Positions 6,838-15,093 of a stretch of 42,052 nt of DNA are shown here, piece after piece (within the stretch, counting starts at the first letter, position 1; the number at the start of each line of letters is the position of its first letter). The translations under genes were made by a program, and so were the position numbers. The notes below the pieces were generated by a model, which had not been told where the DNA came from, made no database searches, and saw nothing but the letters and a program-made list of their open reading frames with translations. The DNA is taken from NCBI GenBank assembly GCA_030040315.1, contig JASHTY010000331.1, positions 1 to 42,052 on the forward strand, written 5' to 3'. This stretch comes from Terriglobia bacterium. GTDB lineage: Bacteria; Acidobacteriota; Terriglobia; UBA7540.

Positions 6838-8364
6838 ATGAAACGGTCAATTAAGTTCCTGCTTGCAGCAGCCATGCTAATGCTGTTTGGCTTGGCAACG
6901 TCCGCTCCGGCCCAGATGGTGTTTCATCCGCTTGCGACCGGCACCCCGGCCACGCAAACCCAGCAAATTGATCGCGCGATTTCCTCTCGAGGGTTAACGC
7001 CGATTGTGAACGGTGTGGGCAAGATATATTCTCCCGCGTCTAGCGTCGCAGTATCCGGAAGTGCCGGAGTGAGCGCCCACACGTCGGTAGAGGTTTTTGT
7101 CCCCGATGGATTTCAGCCTGACCAGGTGACCCCTCCATATTCCGGGTATGGTTTCAATACACCGGCCTCGATTGCCTGCATATACGGAGCAGTTACATTC
7201 GTCTTAGGGAATGGATACTGCAATCCCAACGATAATCTCGCTAACGCCTCCGGTGGGAGCGGGACGATCGCAATCGTCGATGCCTACGACGATCCCTGGA
7301 TCATGGATGACCTGAATATGTTCTCCTCGCAATTTGGTCTTCCTTTAGTCACTTCATCTACATTTCAAATGGTTTATGCCAGTGGTACGGAGCCTGCGTT
7401 TGACACAGCGGATGATGGCGGATGGGAGCTTGAGGAGTCACTGGACGTTGAATGGGCGCACGCCATGGCGCCCAGCGCCAAGATCGTGCTGGTTGAGGCT
7501 GCTGACAACACCCTTGCAAATCTGCTGCCGGCAGTCACGGTCGCCAGCAACTTTGTCGAGTGCGGCGCGTCGACCTGCCCGAATGGAGGAAGCGGCAAAG
7601 GCGAAGTCATTATGAGCTGGGGAACAAGCGAGTTTGCCGGCGAAGCAAGCGACGATTCGAACTTTACGACGGCAAACGTTGTCTATTTCGCCGCGGCCGG
7701 GGATTCCCCGGGAGTCAGCTGGCCCTGTTCTTCCGTAAACGTGGTTTGCGTCGGTGGCACGACATACTCTCGTTTCCCTGTTGGTACACCCAGCAACGCA
7801 GGGGGAGCGTTCTCGCAGTATGCGCTTGGCGGCGAGGTCCAGGGGACTTGGAGCTATGGTGGCGGCGGCTCTAGCTCAATTGAAAGTCTCCCAGGTTACC
7901 AGAGCCCCATTGCAAGTACTCTCGCGACTCTCAACAGTAGTACGACTACGACGGTGCCTATTCTTGGCTACCCGGTGGGCGTAGGTATTTCTACTACCCT
8001 TCGGGCCGTTCCGGACGTCTCTGCAAATGCTAATCCCTATACCGGGTATTGGGTCTTTGACAGCTTCCAGTTCGCGCTTCTGGGTTACGTACCACCTGCT
8101 TCCGACGCGCCCGACGCCGGTGGGTGGTGGATCGTTGGAGGCACGAGCGCTGCCAACAATATCATTGCCGGGATGGCGAACCTGGCAGGCAATTTCCGGG
8201 CCTCGAGCGCCGCTGAGCTGACGGTCATGTACACCAGCTTGGGTTCCTTTAATGACGTGGTTTTCGGCACCGGGCAATGTGGTCCTTACCAGGGCTACAC
8301 AGCTAACGTGGGCTGGGACCCATGCACTGGCATTGGTGTGCCGTTGGGGCTAGGCGGTCTATAG
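6838..8364 (+). CDS. Secreted S53 family (sedolisin/kumamolisin-like) serine-carboxyl peptidase lacking a full pro-domain
   Basis: An exported acid-type protease of 508 residues. Residues 1-26 are a signal peptide (KRSIKFLLAAAMLMLFGLA, cleavage after APA). The catalytic triad is visible: Glu199 and Asp203 in EESLDVEWAHAMAP, and Ser437 in GGTSAAN; Asp289 in AAAGDSP fits the oxyanion residue. FNDVVFG (~471-477) and WDPCTGIG (~493-500) fit the C-terminal calcium site. Family members normally carry a ~150-190-residue activation pro-domain; here only ~80 residues lie between the signal and the catalytic core, so it is short or pro-less. The usual Pro after the GTS motif is Asn. A GGAGGAGG ribosome site sits 9 bases upstream and a terminator follows, so it is monocistronic. 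Confidence 0.92.
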   Translation: MKRSIKFLLAAAMLMLFGLATSAPAQMVFHPLATGTPATQTQQIDRAISSRGLTPIVNGVGKIYSPASSVAVSGSAGVSAHTSVEVFVPDGFQPDQVTPPYSGYGFNTPASIACIYGAVTFVLGNGYCNPNDNLANASGGSGTIAIVDAYDDPWIMDDLNMFSSQFGLPLVTSSTFQMVYASGTEPAFDTADDGGWELEESLDVEWAHAMAPSAKIVLVEAADNTLANLLPAVTVASNFVECGASTCPNGGSGKGEVIMSWGTSEFAGEASDDSNFTTANVVYFAAAGDSPGVSWPCSSVNVVCVGGTTYSRFPVGTPSNAGGAFSQYALGGEVQGTWSYGGGGSSSIESLPGYQSPIASTLATLNSSTTTTVPILGYPVGVGISTTLRAVPDVSANANPYTGYWVFDSFQFALLGYVPPASDAPDAGGWWIVGGTSAANNIIAGMANLAGNFRASSAAELTVMYTSLGSFNDVVFGTGQCGPYQGYTANVGWDPCTGIGVPLGLGGL

Positions 8365-8415
8365 CTCTCGCAGCGAGCATCGTATTCCGCGAATCGTTGG
8401 AATGCAAGAACTCAA

Positions 8416-8460
8416 CCCGGGCAGGCGCCCAGCTTACGGCGGCTGCCCGGGGTTTTATTT
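8416..8460 (+). terminator. Intrinsic terminator after the S53 peptidase
   Basis: CCCGGGCAG (8416-8424) and CTGCCCGGG (8443-8451) form a perfect 9-bp GC-rich stem with an 18-base loop, followed by GTTTTATTT. It ends 50-95 bases after the peptidase stop. Confidence 0.8.
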
Positions 8461-8618
8461 GTTATACTTTCAGATGTGGGCCGCAATTCCTCCGGGCGTC
8501 AACTGTCCAAAAAGCAAGATAGCCTTCAGATTTATGAGCGGGGTGTCTAGAGTTTTTCCTGCAAGGATTTAGAGTCCAACGAGCCCTCGTCATTCCGTTC
8601 TGAATTACATAAGCCTTC

Positions 8619-9863
8619 ATGACCACGCCTTCGCGTCCTGCGCCAATCCGATTGCTGGTGGTAAACCACAGCACTTTTTACGGCGGGGCAGAGAAGATCC
8701 TGAGGGATTTGCTTCGCTTCCTCCCGAAGGAGGATGTCCAGATACTCGCGACAGTGGCCCCCGGGCAGGGACGTGCCCGGGCAGAGTGGGAAAGCATCGG
8801 CGTGCGATGCATCGATCTACCGGTTCCATGCTTTTCCGGCGTAACGTTCCCATACGTAGGCTCGCTTATGCCGGTGCAACTGCTCGGGGAATTCTGGAAG
8901 TGGATTAGCTTTCGGCGGGCCTTTCGTCGCTTGCTGGGCAATGAGGCACCCGATCTGGTGTACGCTGCCTCTCCCCACGCGGCAATTGCCGTTGAGCCTG
9001 AGCTGAGCGCATTGCAGATACCGTGGATTTGGCAAATGTCCGGTCTCATCAAGGATCGTTCGCTTAACCGGCTGGCGCTGCGGCCTGCTTTCAGAAACGC
9101 TCAGGCGATCATGACGCTGTCAACAGCAATTTCAAACTCGATCATCAGGCTGGGAGCCGACCCGGCAAAGGTTCACCGAGTTTATGGCGGTGTTGATCTG
9201 ACAAAATTTGATTTCATGGCTTCGTCAGCCGGGCACTTTCGTGCAGCGGAAGGAATTGGAGCGGATGTGCCGCTCATCGGGATGTTTGGCCAAGTGACCC
9301 ACTGGAAGGGTTGGCACGTCGTTGTGGAAGCAATTCCGCGAGTGCTTGTTGGCCATCCAAACGCGCGCTTTGTGTTTGTAGGCGAGCCGTTTGCCAGGAG
9401 GGATTATGTTTACCAAGCCGATTTGCAGCGGCGCGTGGAGGGTCTTGGATTGGGGCACTGCGTGCGCTGGACGGGGTTTCGCGGAGACGTGGAAGGTATT
9501 ATGGCAGCATGTGATGTGATCGTTCATGCTTCTGTTCAGCCCGAGCCACTGGGACTCGTTATTATGGAGGGGATGGCAGCGCGTAAGCCGGTAATCTGCA
9601 CCCGCGGCGGCGGGACAGAGGAAATGATGACTCAGAATGAGACGGGGATGGTTGTAAGCCCTGGAGACTCGCAAGGGTTAGCTGATGCGCTCAACCGGTT
9701 GCTGGGAGACCCAGGTTTGCGGGCGAGACTAGGGGAAAAGGGGAGAGAAGTGGTGGCAGCGCGGTTTACGCACGATCGCCGGGTGAAGGCTTTTCTGGAG
9801 GCTTTTCGCCAGGTTGTTGAAGCCGGCAAGGCTGAGGTGGGGGTCGGCTGTGCGTCAAGATAG
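8619..9863 (+). CDS. GT4-family (GT-B fold) glycosyltransferase
   Basis: A 414-residue retaining glycosyltransferase. The N-domain begins LLVVNHSTFYGGAEKILRDLL, the usual acceptor-domain loop with GGAE. The C-domain has GMFGQVTHWKGWHVVVEA, then CDVIVHASVQPEPLGLVIMEGMA, giving the E-x7-E nucleotide-sugar binding motif, and PVICTRGGGTEEMM. It would add a hexose from a nucleotide-diphosphate sugar at the inner face of the membrane. The ATG at 8619 has no obvious ribosome site. Its 3' end overlaps the next methyltransferase gene if that uses its GTG start, so the two are probably an operon. It is on the strand opposite to the main glycan locus but clearly belongs to glycan assembly. Confidence 0.92.
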   Translation: MTTPSRPAPIRLLVVNHSTFYGGAEKILRDLLRFLPKEDVQILATVAPGQGRARAEWESIGVRCIDLPVPCFSGVTFPYVGSLMPVQLLGEFWKWISFRRAFRRLLGNEAPDLVYAASPHAAIAVEPELSALQIPWIWQMSGLIKDRSLNRLALRPAFRNAQAIMTLSTAISNSIIRLGADPAKVHRVYGGVDLTKFDFMASSAGHFRAAEGIGADVPLIGMFGQVTHWKGWHVVVEAIPRVLVGHPNARFVFVGEPFARRDYVYQADLQRRVEGLGLGHCVRWTGFRGDVEGIMAACDVIVHASVQPEPLGLVIMEGMAARKPVICTRGGGTEEMMTQNETGMVVSPGDSQGLADALNRLLGDPGLRARLGEKGREVVAARFTHDRRVKAFLEAFRQVVEAGKAEVGVGCASR

Positions 9864-10677
9864 CTCAATGGACGTGCTGAGGGCCGCTACCACTATTGGG
9901 CGGGTGTGGCGGCACGTATTCCTGGATGCGTTCCTCGCACCCAGGCGTTTTCGACGCCTGATGCCTGAACTTCGTAGTATCTGCGACGCGGAGTACCATC
10001 CCGGAATCGCAGACGTCGCGGTTTTCGATTTGCCGGGCAAGGGGCCAATCCAGATTCTTGACCTGGACGGAAGCCGTGGAGGCATGTATTCGGACGACCT
10101 GTATGCGCTTCTTCGCGTGGTGCGCTGGCTTAAGCCGCGAAGGATTTTCGAGATTGGCACCTATAATGGCTTCACCACAGCGCACCTGGCGATAAACTCA
10201 GAAGCCGAGGTCTACACTCTGGACCTTCCTCTCGAATTGGCCGGCGACCTCGCTGGCTACACCGTGGATGAAAAAAACCTCGTTCACCGCAAGGACCAAA
10301 TCGGCTCGTTTTATCGGGGTCTTGATGTAAGGGAACGCATCCACCAGCTTTTCGGAGATTCACGAACCTTCAACTTTGCGCCCTATTGCGGTTCGGCCGA
10401 TCTGGTACTGATCGACGCATGTCACCTCTATGACTGGGTCATCAGCGATTCAGACCGCGCCTTTCAGCTTCTTGGCGAGAGCGGTGTGATTCTCTGGCAT
10501 GACTTCGCCAGCATCGCTGATGTGACGCGCGCGTGCATGCATCTGGCAAAAAAGACCCTGATCTTTCATCTTCAGGCGACGTGGCTGGCGCTGCACGCGC
10601 GCGGCATTTCGATTCCTGGCTCTCGACCGGTCGCTAGTGGCAATGTCCCTGCAAGCCATGAAACCGTCCTTGGGTGA
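9850..10677 (+). CDS. Class I SAM methyltransferase (Methyltransf_24-like), paralogue of the gene at 11479
   Basis: Residue block RRIFEIGTYNGFTTAHLAIN is SAM motif I; EVYTLDLP ends strand 2 with the ribose-binding Asp; LVLIDACHLYDWV and GVILWHDFA complete the core. I chose the GTG at 9850 because GAGGTGGGGG lies just before it; the first ATG (9868) has no ribosome site and the track's TTG at 9814 lies deep inside the upstream gene. With GTG the gene overlaps the glycosyltransferase by 14 bases, implying coupled translation. It strongly resembles the minus-strand gene at 11479 (same RRIFEIGTY..G..T and EVYTLDL blocks). A substrate such as a sugar hydroxyl or amine is likely but unproven. Confidence 0.82.
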   Translation: MRQDSSMDVLRAATTIGRVWRHVFLDAFLAPRRFRRLMPELRSICDAEYHPGIADVAVFDLPGKGPIQILDLDGSRGGMYSDDLYALLRVVRWLKPRRIFEIGTYNGFTTAHLAINSEAEVYTLDLPLELAGDLAGYTVDEKNLVHRKDQIGSFYRGLDVRERIHQLFGDSRTFNFAPYCGSADLVLIDACHLYDWVISDSDRAFQLLGESGVILWHDFASIADVTRACMHLAKKTLIFHLQATWLALHARGISIPGSRPVASGNVPASHETVLG

Positions 10678-10723
10678 TGTTGAATGCGCGGGTCCATTCT
10701 TCGGGCCTCACAGCTGCGCAAGA

Positions 10724-11482
10724 TCAGATCTTTACCGCGATCCTTCCCGTGTAGTCAATCCGGTTCAGAAAAATCCGGACGTGATTTTGCTCAAAGTACT
10801 CATCGCAGGCGCGGCGGCACCCCTGCCAGTGACCGTAGTCGTCGATTAAAATGATGCCGCCGCAGGATAGGCGGGGAAATAGATGGAGGAGCTCGTGCCG
10901 CGTGGATTCATACCAGTCCGTATCCATGCGCAGCAGTCCGATTGGATCAGGGGCATGAGCAGGGATAGTCTCTTCAACCCTGCCCTCAACAAAATGGATT
11001 TTGTCCTTAGGGTAGCCCGTCTCATACAGCACGTTTTTGACCACCTCGAGTGGGGCGTCTTTGCAATTCATCTCGGAGTCCTTGCGGAGCACATTCGTCG
11101 CGTGTTCACCCGCAAAATCAACGTCACTTGGGCCGGGCTCCGTCATGCCTTTAAATGTATCGAACAGGTAGAGATCGCGGTTCGGGTTATTCAAGTGAAC
11201 GAGAGTTCTGGCGACTGCCGCCATGCTGCCACCCTTCCAGACGCCACACTCGACAATCGCGCCTGGGATTCCGGTGGTGCTTAGGTACCGTGTAGCCTGA
11301 ATCAGAGCGTGAATTCGCTCGGGGCCGGTGAACGTAAAAGGCAGGACCTTCTCGATGATTTCAAGGTCGACCTGCCCGAAATCAGGCGGAGATTTGTCCT
11401 CACGCCGGCGGCGGGCGTAGGAAATCTTGCCCGAATCAAGGCCGAACATTCCGAGCGATTTCTGAACAAGACGCCTGATCAA
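10724..11482 (-). CDS. TylF/MycF-type sugar O-methyltransferase (macrocin O-methyltransferase family)
   Basis: A 252-residue enzyme of the family whose studied members (TylF, MycF) methylate sugar hydroxyls with SAM and a divalent metal. Motif I is AIVECGVWKGGSMAAVA, followed by LYLFDTFKGMTEPG (the TylF-type DTFxGM block). Then LLRMDTDWYEST and GGIILIDDYGHWQGC, which supply the metal-binding Asp residues. Start: a TTG at 11482 preceded by GGAG at 4 bases. This TTG overlaps the upstream stop as TTGA, so translation is coupled to the previous gene. It converges with the plus-strand methyltransferase 46 bp away. Likely role: O-methylation of a sugar in the exported glycan. Confidence 0.88.
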   Translation of the reverse strand: MIRRLVQKSLGMFGLDSGKISYARRRREDKSPPDFGQVDLEIIEKVLPFTFTGPERIHALIQATRYLSTTGIPGAIVECGVWKGGSMAAVARTLVHLNNPNRDLYLFDTFKGMTEPGPSDVDFAGEHATNVLRKDSEMNCKDAPLEVVKNVLYETGYPKDKIHFVEGRVEETIPAHAPDPIGLLRMDTDWYESTRHELLHLFPRLSCGGIILIDDYGHWQGCRRACDEYFEQNHVRIFLNRIDYTGRIAVKI

Positions 11483-12252
11483 TTTTCTCCATCTTCGGCG
11501 CGGTAAAGCGCCAATCGCGTGCCCTCGATTTGGTACACCTTCTTGGACCGGCCCAGTTCATTCAGACAGCGGGTGACGCCGGCGCATGCGGGATTTCGTT
11601 CGGTCCACACATAATCATCCCACAAAATAATGCCCGAGGGCGCCAGTAGGGCAAGGGCAGTCTGTGTATCTTTCTTAACGAATTCGTAGGTGTGGTCTGC
11701 ATCCACCAGCACGAGGTTCATGCTATTTAATAAGGGCTCGAAGTTATAGGTCGCGGAATTACCTAAAAGTTGGTGAACCTTTGACCTGACGGGGCTTTCG
11801 CGGTAATGAATGCCAATCTCGAATTGCGGGAACCCGCCGGTGCCGAGTCCGTGCTTATGAGTTTGCCGCGTTGATGGATCAAGGTCAAGGGTGTAGACCT
11901 CGGCATCCTCAGGTGTGTTCAATGCGATTGCCAGAGTCGAAGCGCCTTGGTAGGTGCCAATTTCAAAAATGCGCCTGGGTTGACGGTAGAGGCAGATAGC
12001 CGCCAATACTGCCAGTTCCCGGAGTGGCAGCGTCCACGGATCCTCTGTGTTGAGTGCGATCAGAGGAACGCGGGTGACGACGGAGTCTATGCCGGGGAAT
12101 AGGTCCTCAACCCGTACCTTATTGAGCTGTGGATAATCAATCTGCCAATTCAGAATCTGGCGAATTGGGCGGTGCCGCCATCGATGATAAATTCCCAATA
12201 GACCCGAAGGTATCCAGAATTTCAGGAAACCCTTGCATGTTTTGAGGAGCAC
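11479..12252 (-). CDS. Class I SAM methyltransferase (Methyltransf_24-like)
   Basis: RRIFEIGTYQGASTLAIALN is SAM motif I and EVYTLDLDP the second acidic motif; LVLVDADHTYEFV and GIILWDDYVW follow. It is a paralogue of the convergent gene at 9850. The ORF track starts at a GTG at 12282, but an extended -10 promoter (TGCTATAAT, 12285-12293) would start the transcript near 12278, inside that codon's region, so the true start is probably downstream. I use the GTG at 12252, with GAGG about 8 bases upstream; the GTG at 12261 is the alternative. The downstream TylF gene overlaps its stop (TTGA), so the two form a small operon. Substrate unknown, likely a glycan sugar. Confidence 0.8.
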   Translation of the reverse strand: MLLKTCKGFLKFWIPSGLLGIYHRWRHRPIRQILNWQIDYPQLNKVRVEDLFPGIDSVVTRVPLIALNTEDPWTLPLRELAVLAAICLYRQPRRIFEIGTYQGASTLAIALNTPEDAEVYTLDLDPSTRQTHKHGLGTGGFPQFEIGIHYRESPVRSKVHQLLGNSATYNFEPLLNSMNLVLVDADHTYEFVKKDTQTALALLAPSGIILWDDYVWTERNPACAGVTRCLNELGRSKKVYQIEGTRLALYRAEDGEN

Positions 12253-12284
12253 CCGCCTCACCTCGGCAACCGCGACGGCCACGA

Positions 12285-12293
12285 ATTATAGCA
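12285..12293 (-). promoter_or_regulatory. Extended -10 promoter for the two-methyltransferase operon
   Basis: On minus the sequence is TGCTATAAT, a perfect TATAAT with the TGn extension. A TTGACC lies upstream but with a 22-base spacer, too long for a normal -35, which fits an extended -10 promoter that needs no -35. The predicted start lies near 12278. Confidence 0.5.
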
Positions 12294-12426
12294 CTCGGTC
12301 GGCGCTACGCGAGGTCAATCCGTCCTCGAGGCTTTCTACATAAGCTGGGTGTCTGAGGGCGCGAGTTGCTCAATAAAGCATACACTTATGGGGCAGTTGT
12401 TGCGGAGGACCTGTGATTGGAGGTGG

Positions 12427-12434
12427 GATAAGTC
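12427..12434 (+). repeat. Target-site duplication, left copy
   Basis: GATAAGTC, directly outside the left inverted repeat, matches GATAAGTC at 13066-13073 on the right. Eight bases is the usual duplication size for the IS256 family. Confidence 0.85.
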
Positions 12435-13065
12435 AAAGGTGTCCCAAGTTCCGTTGAAGGTTGAGCGAGGGTTCTCTGACCCGATTCGGATAGATTCAGG
12501 TTGGGAAAATCTCAAAGAGGAGAACCGTCGTGGAGAAACCATATCACACCGCGGGCAAGGGAAATAGCGGGGAGTTGGGAGCATACCTGGCGAAGCACGG
12601 GCAAGGGTTACTGCCGATGGTGGAACTGGTGGAGCAGTCGTAGTTGGCGTTCGGCGCGCTCATCGATGTGCTGAGGGGAGCGCAGATCGAGGCGATGCTG
12701 AGGCTGCCAGCGGAAAGGGTGGCCGGTGCGCCGCATCCGGGAAATAAGGGCGGGAAGATCGGCTGGCGCGGGCCGGAGGAAGGGACAGTTTGCCTGCGCG
12801 AGAGGAAGTTGCAGGTGAAACGTCCGCGCCTGCGGAAGAAGGGACAGGGGGAAGCGGACGAGGTTCCGGTTTCGGCCAATGAAGCGATGCGCTGGGCGGC
12901 CGCCGCTTTGCTCATGACCGAACAGAATTCCCGAAAGATGATGGGCTACCGCGACCTGTAGATGCTCGAATCAGCCTTAAATCAAAACGAGGTGTCCCCG
13001 CAAAGGGAGGCAGCGTAAAATCAATCGGACCGCCGCTCACCTCCAACGATTCTTGGGACACCTTC
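12435..13065 (+). mobile_element. Internally deleted IS256-family (mutator-type) insertion element, 631 bp
   Basis: The ends are inverted repeats: AAGGTGTCCCAAG (12436-12448) and CTTGGGACACCTT (13052-13064) match perfectly over 13 bp, with further imperfect matching inward (CGTTG.AGGT) to ~27 bp. The element is flanked by the 8-bp direct repeat GATAAGTC. A full IS256-type element is about 1.3 kb, so roughly half is missing. What remains is the transposase N-terminus joined in frame to its last ~36 codons. It would be non-autonomous and could move only if an intact relative is present. It sits between the glycan locus and its methyltransferase outlier, so it marks an insertion boundary. Confidence 0.88.
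12530..13018 (+). pseudogene. IS256-family transposase remnant with in-frame deletion and two TAG stops
   Basis: Starting from a GTG with AGAGGAGA 6 bases upstream, the frame reads VEKPYHTAGKGNSGELG..., then TAG at codon 38, then LAFGALIDVLRGAQIEAML, NKGGKIGWRGPEEGTVCLRERKLQVKRPRLRKK (the mutator-type transposase N-domain). It passes without a frameshift to NEAMRWAAAALLMTEQ and MMGYRDL, where a second TAG (12959-12961) stands in place of an expected Trp, then MLESALNQNE and TAA. The DDE catalytic core is absent, so no active transposase can be made. The ORF at 12644 in the track is only the middle part. Confidence 0.82.
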
Positions 13066-13073
13066 GATAAGTC
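13066..13073 (+). repeat. Target-site duplication, right copy
   Basis: GATAAGTC directly after the right inverted repeat, identical to 12427-12434. Confidence 0.85.
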
Positions 13074-13155
13074 CGCAAAACAAGACAGCAACGAGGGGAG
13101 AAAACCTGTTCTTGGCCTAAGAGAGGAGGGGAAGGACTCAGGCGAATCATCAAGA

Positions 13156-14895
13156 CTAATCGAAGCTCTTCAAAGCTGTGCGCAACTGAAGCTTCTTCGG
13201 ATAAAAACTAATTTGCAGGGAGAAGACATTATCACTTTGTTTGCCATTGGCGAGGAATTGGAATGACCAGCGCTCGTGCTGGACGAGGGCGGAGATTTCC
13301 ATGTCTTTATGGACCAGCCAATCAGCTTTGATGCGCACGGAATCCTGGGCGCCGCCATTGGGAATCAGCTCCTTGGCGACGCGATGCTCATCCCATTCAA
13401 TTTCCAGTCGTTGTCGAGGCGTGTACCAATACGTCGTGCTGGTATCAAATGTCTTTCCCCATCTGCCTACCGCATTTCCCATCAGGAAACCTTTGTTGAA
13501 GAACGCTGGATGGTAAAAGAAACTCGCATATGCCTGTTCATGTTGCTGGCCGGTAGTGGCAAGCTCAACGCGAAAATCAAATTTCTGGAGATGTGGGAGC
13601 TGCGAAAGATAGAGCCCCGGATTGTACATGGCCCGTCCGGGATTCACCAATGGACTCAAATCGTCTTCGCTCAAATCATCCGTGTAGATGGTTGCCCACT
13701 TGCGCACGAAGGGCAGGCGGTAGGACATATCCATCCCGGATTGGCGCTTTCCCGGAAAATCCTGTGGATTGGCCGTGCAGCAAATGTCGGTTGTACTAAA
13801 ATATGTGGCGAACAGGTTGTGGAACGTAAAGGGAATTCCCTGGCCGAAAGCTTCAGTGGAACGCGAAAAACCGATTTCCAGATTTCGAGTGGGTTTAAGC
13901 AATGCCTTCTCTCCATGGACATATGGCCCGCGGGGGTACTCATTTCCAGAGAGCCTGCCGAAGTACGCTTGCACTCTCACCGGGCCCATAAATGACAGGA
14001 ATCCCGGCAAGACGATGGGTTGGACCTGATTGATCCTCAGCATGAGAATCGGATCAACATTGTCGCTGCCAAGCATTGGACCAAGGGTTCCAGGGCCCCA
14101 CCAAAGGGATTGCTTCCCAAATGTTACGTCGTATATGGAGATTCGCATGCCCACATAGGTATCCAGCAGGTCGAAGCGATCGGTCGCCGGAGTCGCCTGC
14201 GAATTGATTGCCACGGGGGTGCCATCCAGATTTGCGATAAAAGCTTGCTGTGACGGCGTCAAGCCGGCATACGCCGGCGAATATTGATATTCGCCACGCA
14301 CGTAGGCAAAGAATCGGCCACGTATTGCGTGGGCTGAAAATCCTGAGACGTTGTTGAAGCCCGTATTGAACGGCCGCCCGAAATCGTCGGTAAGGGTTTG
14401 CCCAAAGTGGTCGCCGTCGCGCAGCGGCGTGCCGGAAATCCCGAGAGCGCGGGTGTAGACGGATTCCACTTCCGCCTGGGGCGGGGAGGTTCCGTTCAAG
14501 GCTTCGACCTCCAAACTGAATTCCTGGTCCAAGGCTTCAAAGAGTGACTGGGCGTTGTTATTCCCGGTCGCCCCACTTTCCATGTTGTCTTCCGCGTCCA
14601 ATACCAATTGGGCGCATTGCAATCTTGTCCACGGTCTCAGGCCGACGAACTGTTTGTTAATGACTCCCAATCCCGCCAGACGATCAAAAGCCGCATAGAC
14701 CCAGCTATCCATGGGGACATAGGTGGACCCTGGCGAGTCATCGGCAAACGTCTCGGAGTAGGGAATTACGAAGAGCGCAAGGCCGAGTAAGCAAATTACG
14801 GCCCACGCGGCTCTGCGACCGATTGATATCTCAGGTGCCGATTTATTCTTTGAACAGACTGGAGGCAGGTGCAAGCGAATTCGGGGGTTATTCAC
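13156..14895 (-). CDS. Wzi-like capsule assembly outer-membrane beta-barrel protein
   Basis: A 579-residue exported protein. The N-terminus has a basic stretch, then a hydrophobic segment (AAWAVICLLGLALFVIPYSETFA) as signal peptide. Mature residues ~55-110 (YVPMDSWVYAAFDRLAGLG...RPWTRLQCAQLV) form the conserved helical start of acidobacterial 'capsule assembly Wzi' proteins. The rest is beta-rich with alternating aromatic residues and ends in strand-like LQISFYPKKLQLRTALKSFD, fitting an outer-membrane barrel. Wzi anchors or organises capsular polysaccharide at the surface. The start is GTG without a clear ribosome site. It is the last gene of the minus-strand glycan locus, with the IS256 relic just beyond, and supports export of a surface-held polymer. 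Confidence 0.83.
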   Translation of the reverse strand: MNNPRIRLHLPPVCSKNKSAPEISIGRRAAWAVICLLGLALFVIPYSETFADDSPGSTYVPMDSWVYAAFDRLAGLGVINKQFVGLRPWTRLQCAQLVLDAEDNMESGATGNNNAQSLFEALDQEFSLEVEALNGTSPPQAEVESVYTRALGISGTPLRDGDHFGQTLTDDFGRPFNTGFNNVSGFSAHAIRGRFFAYVRGEYQYSPAYAGLTPSQQAFIANLDGTPVAINSQATPATDRFDLLDTYVGMRISIYDVTFGKQSLWWGPGTLGPMLGSDNVDPILMLRINQVQPIVLPGFLSFMGPVRVQAYFGRLSGNEYPRGPYVHGEKALLKPTRNLEIGFSRSTEAFGQGIPFTFHNLFATYFSTTDICCTANPQDFPGKRQSGMDMSYRLPFVRKWATIYTDDLSEDDLSPLVNPGRAMYNPGLYLSQLPHLQKFDFRVELATTGQQHEQAYASFFYHPAFFNKGFLMGNAVGRWGKTFDTSTTYWYTPRQRLEIEWDEHRVAKELIPNGGAQDSVRIKADWLVHKDMEISALVQHERWSFQFLANGKQSDNVFSLQISFYPKKLQLRTALKSFD

Positions 14896-15093
14896 GATCG
14901 ATATGGGCCTTTGGTCGGTGGCGGGGAGTTAGCGAGGTGGGTCAGTTAGCTCCAAAGAGTTCTGCGGCTAATGTGGCGCAGGAGTGTTCTTGTGTTCCTC
15001 AGCCCAAGTGTCATTGGCATGTCGAGTGAGCAATTGAGCGTGGCAAGGTTCTGTGCGACATTCCCTGGCCGACGAATACCTCAAACACGCCGT

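Noticed and set aside
12530-13018. Amber readthrough or stop-codon recoding in the transposase remnant
   Set aside because: Although both interruptions are TAG, other genes here (e.g. the DAACS symporter and Wzy gene) end in TAG, so TAG works as a stop; the catalytic core is also missing.
14896-15093. Sigma-54 promoter (TGCCACG...TTGCT on minus) upstream of the Wzi gene
   Set aside because: The -24 GG is replaced by GC and the spacing to the -12 GC is one base too long.
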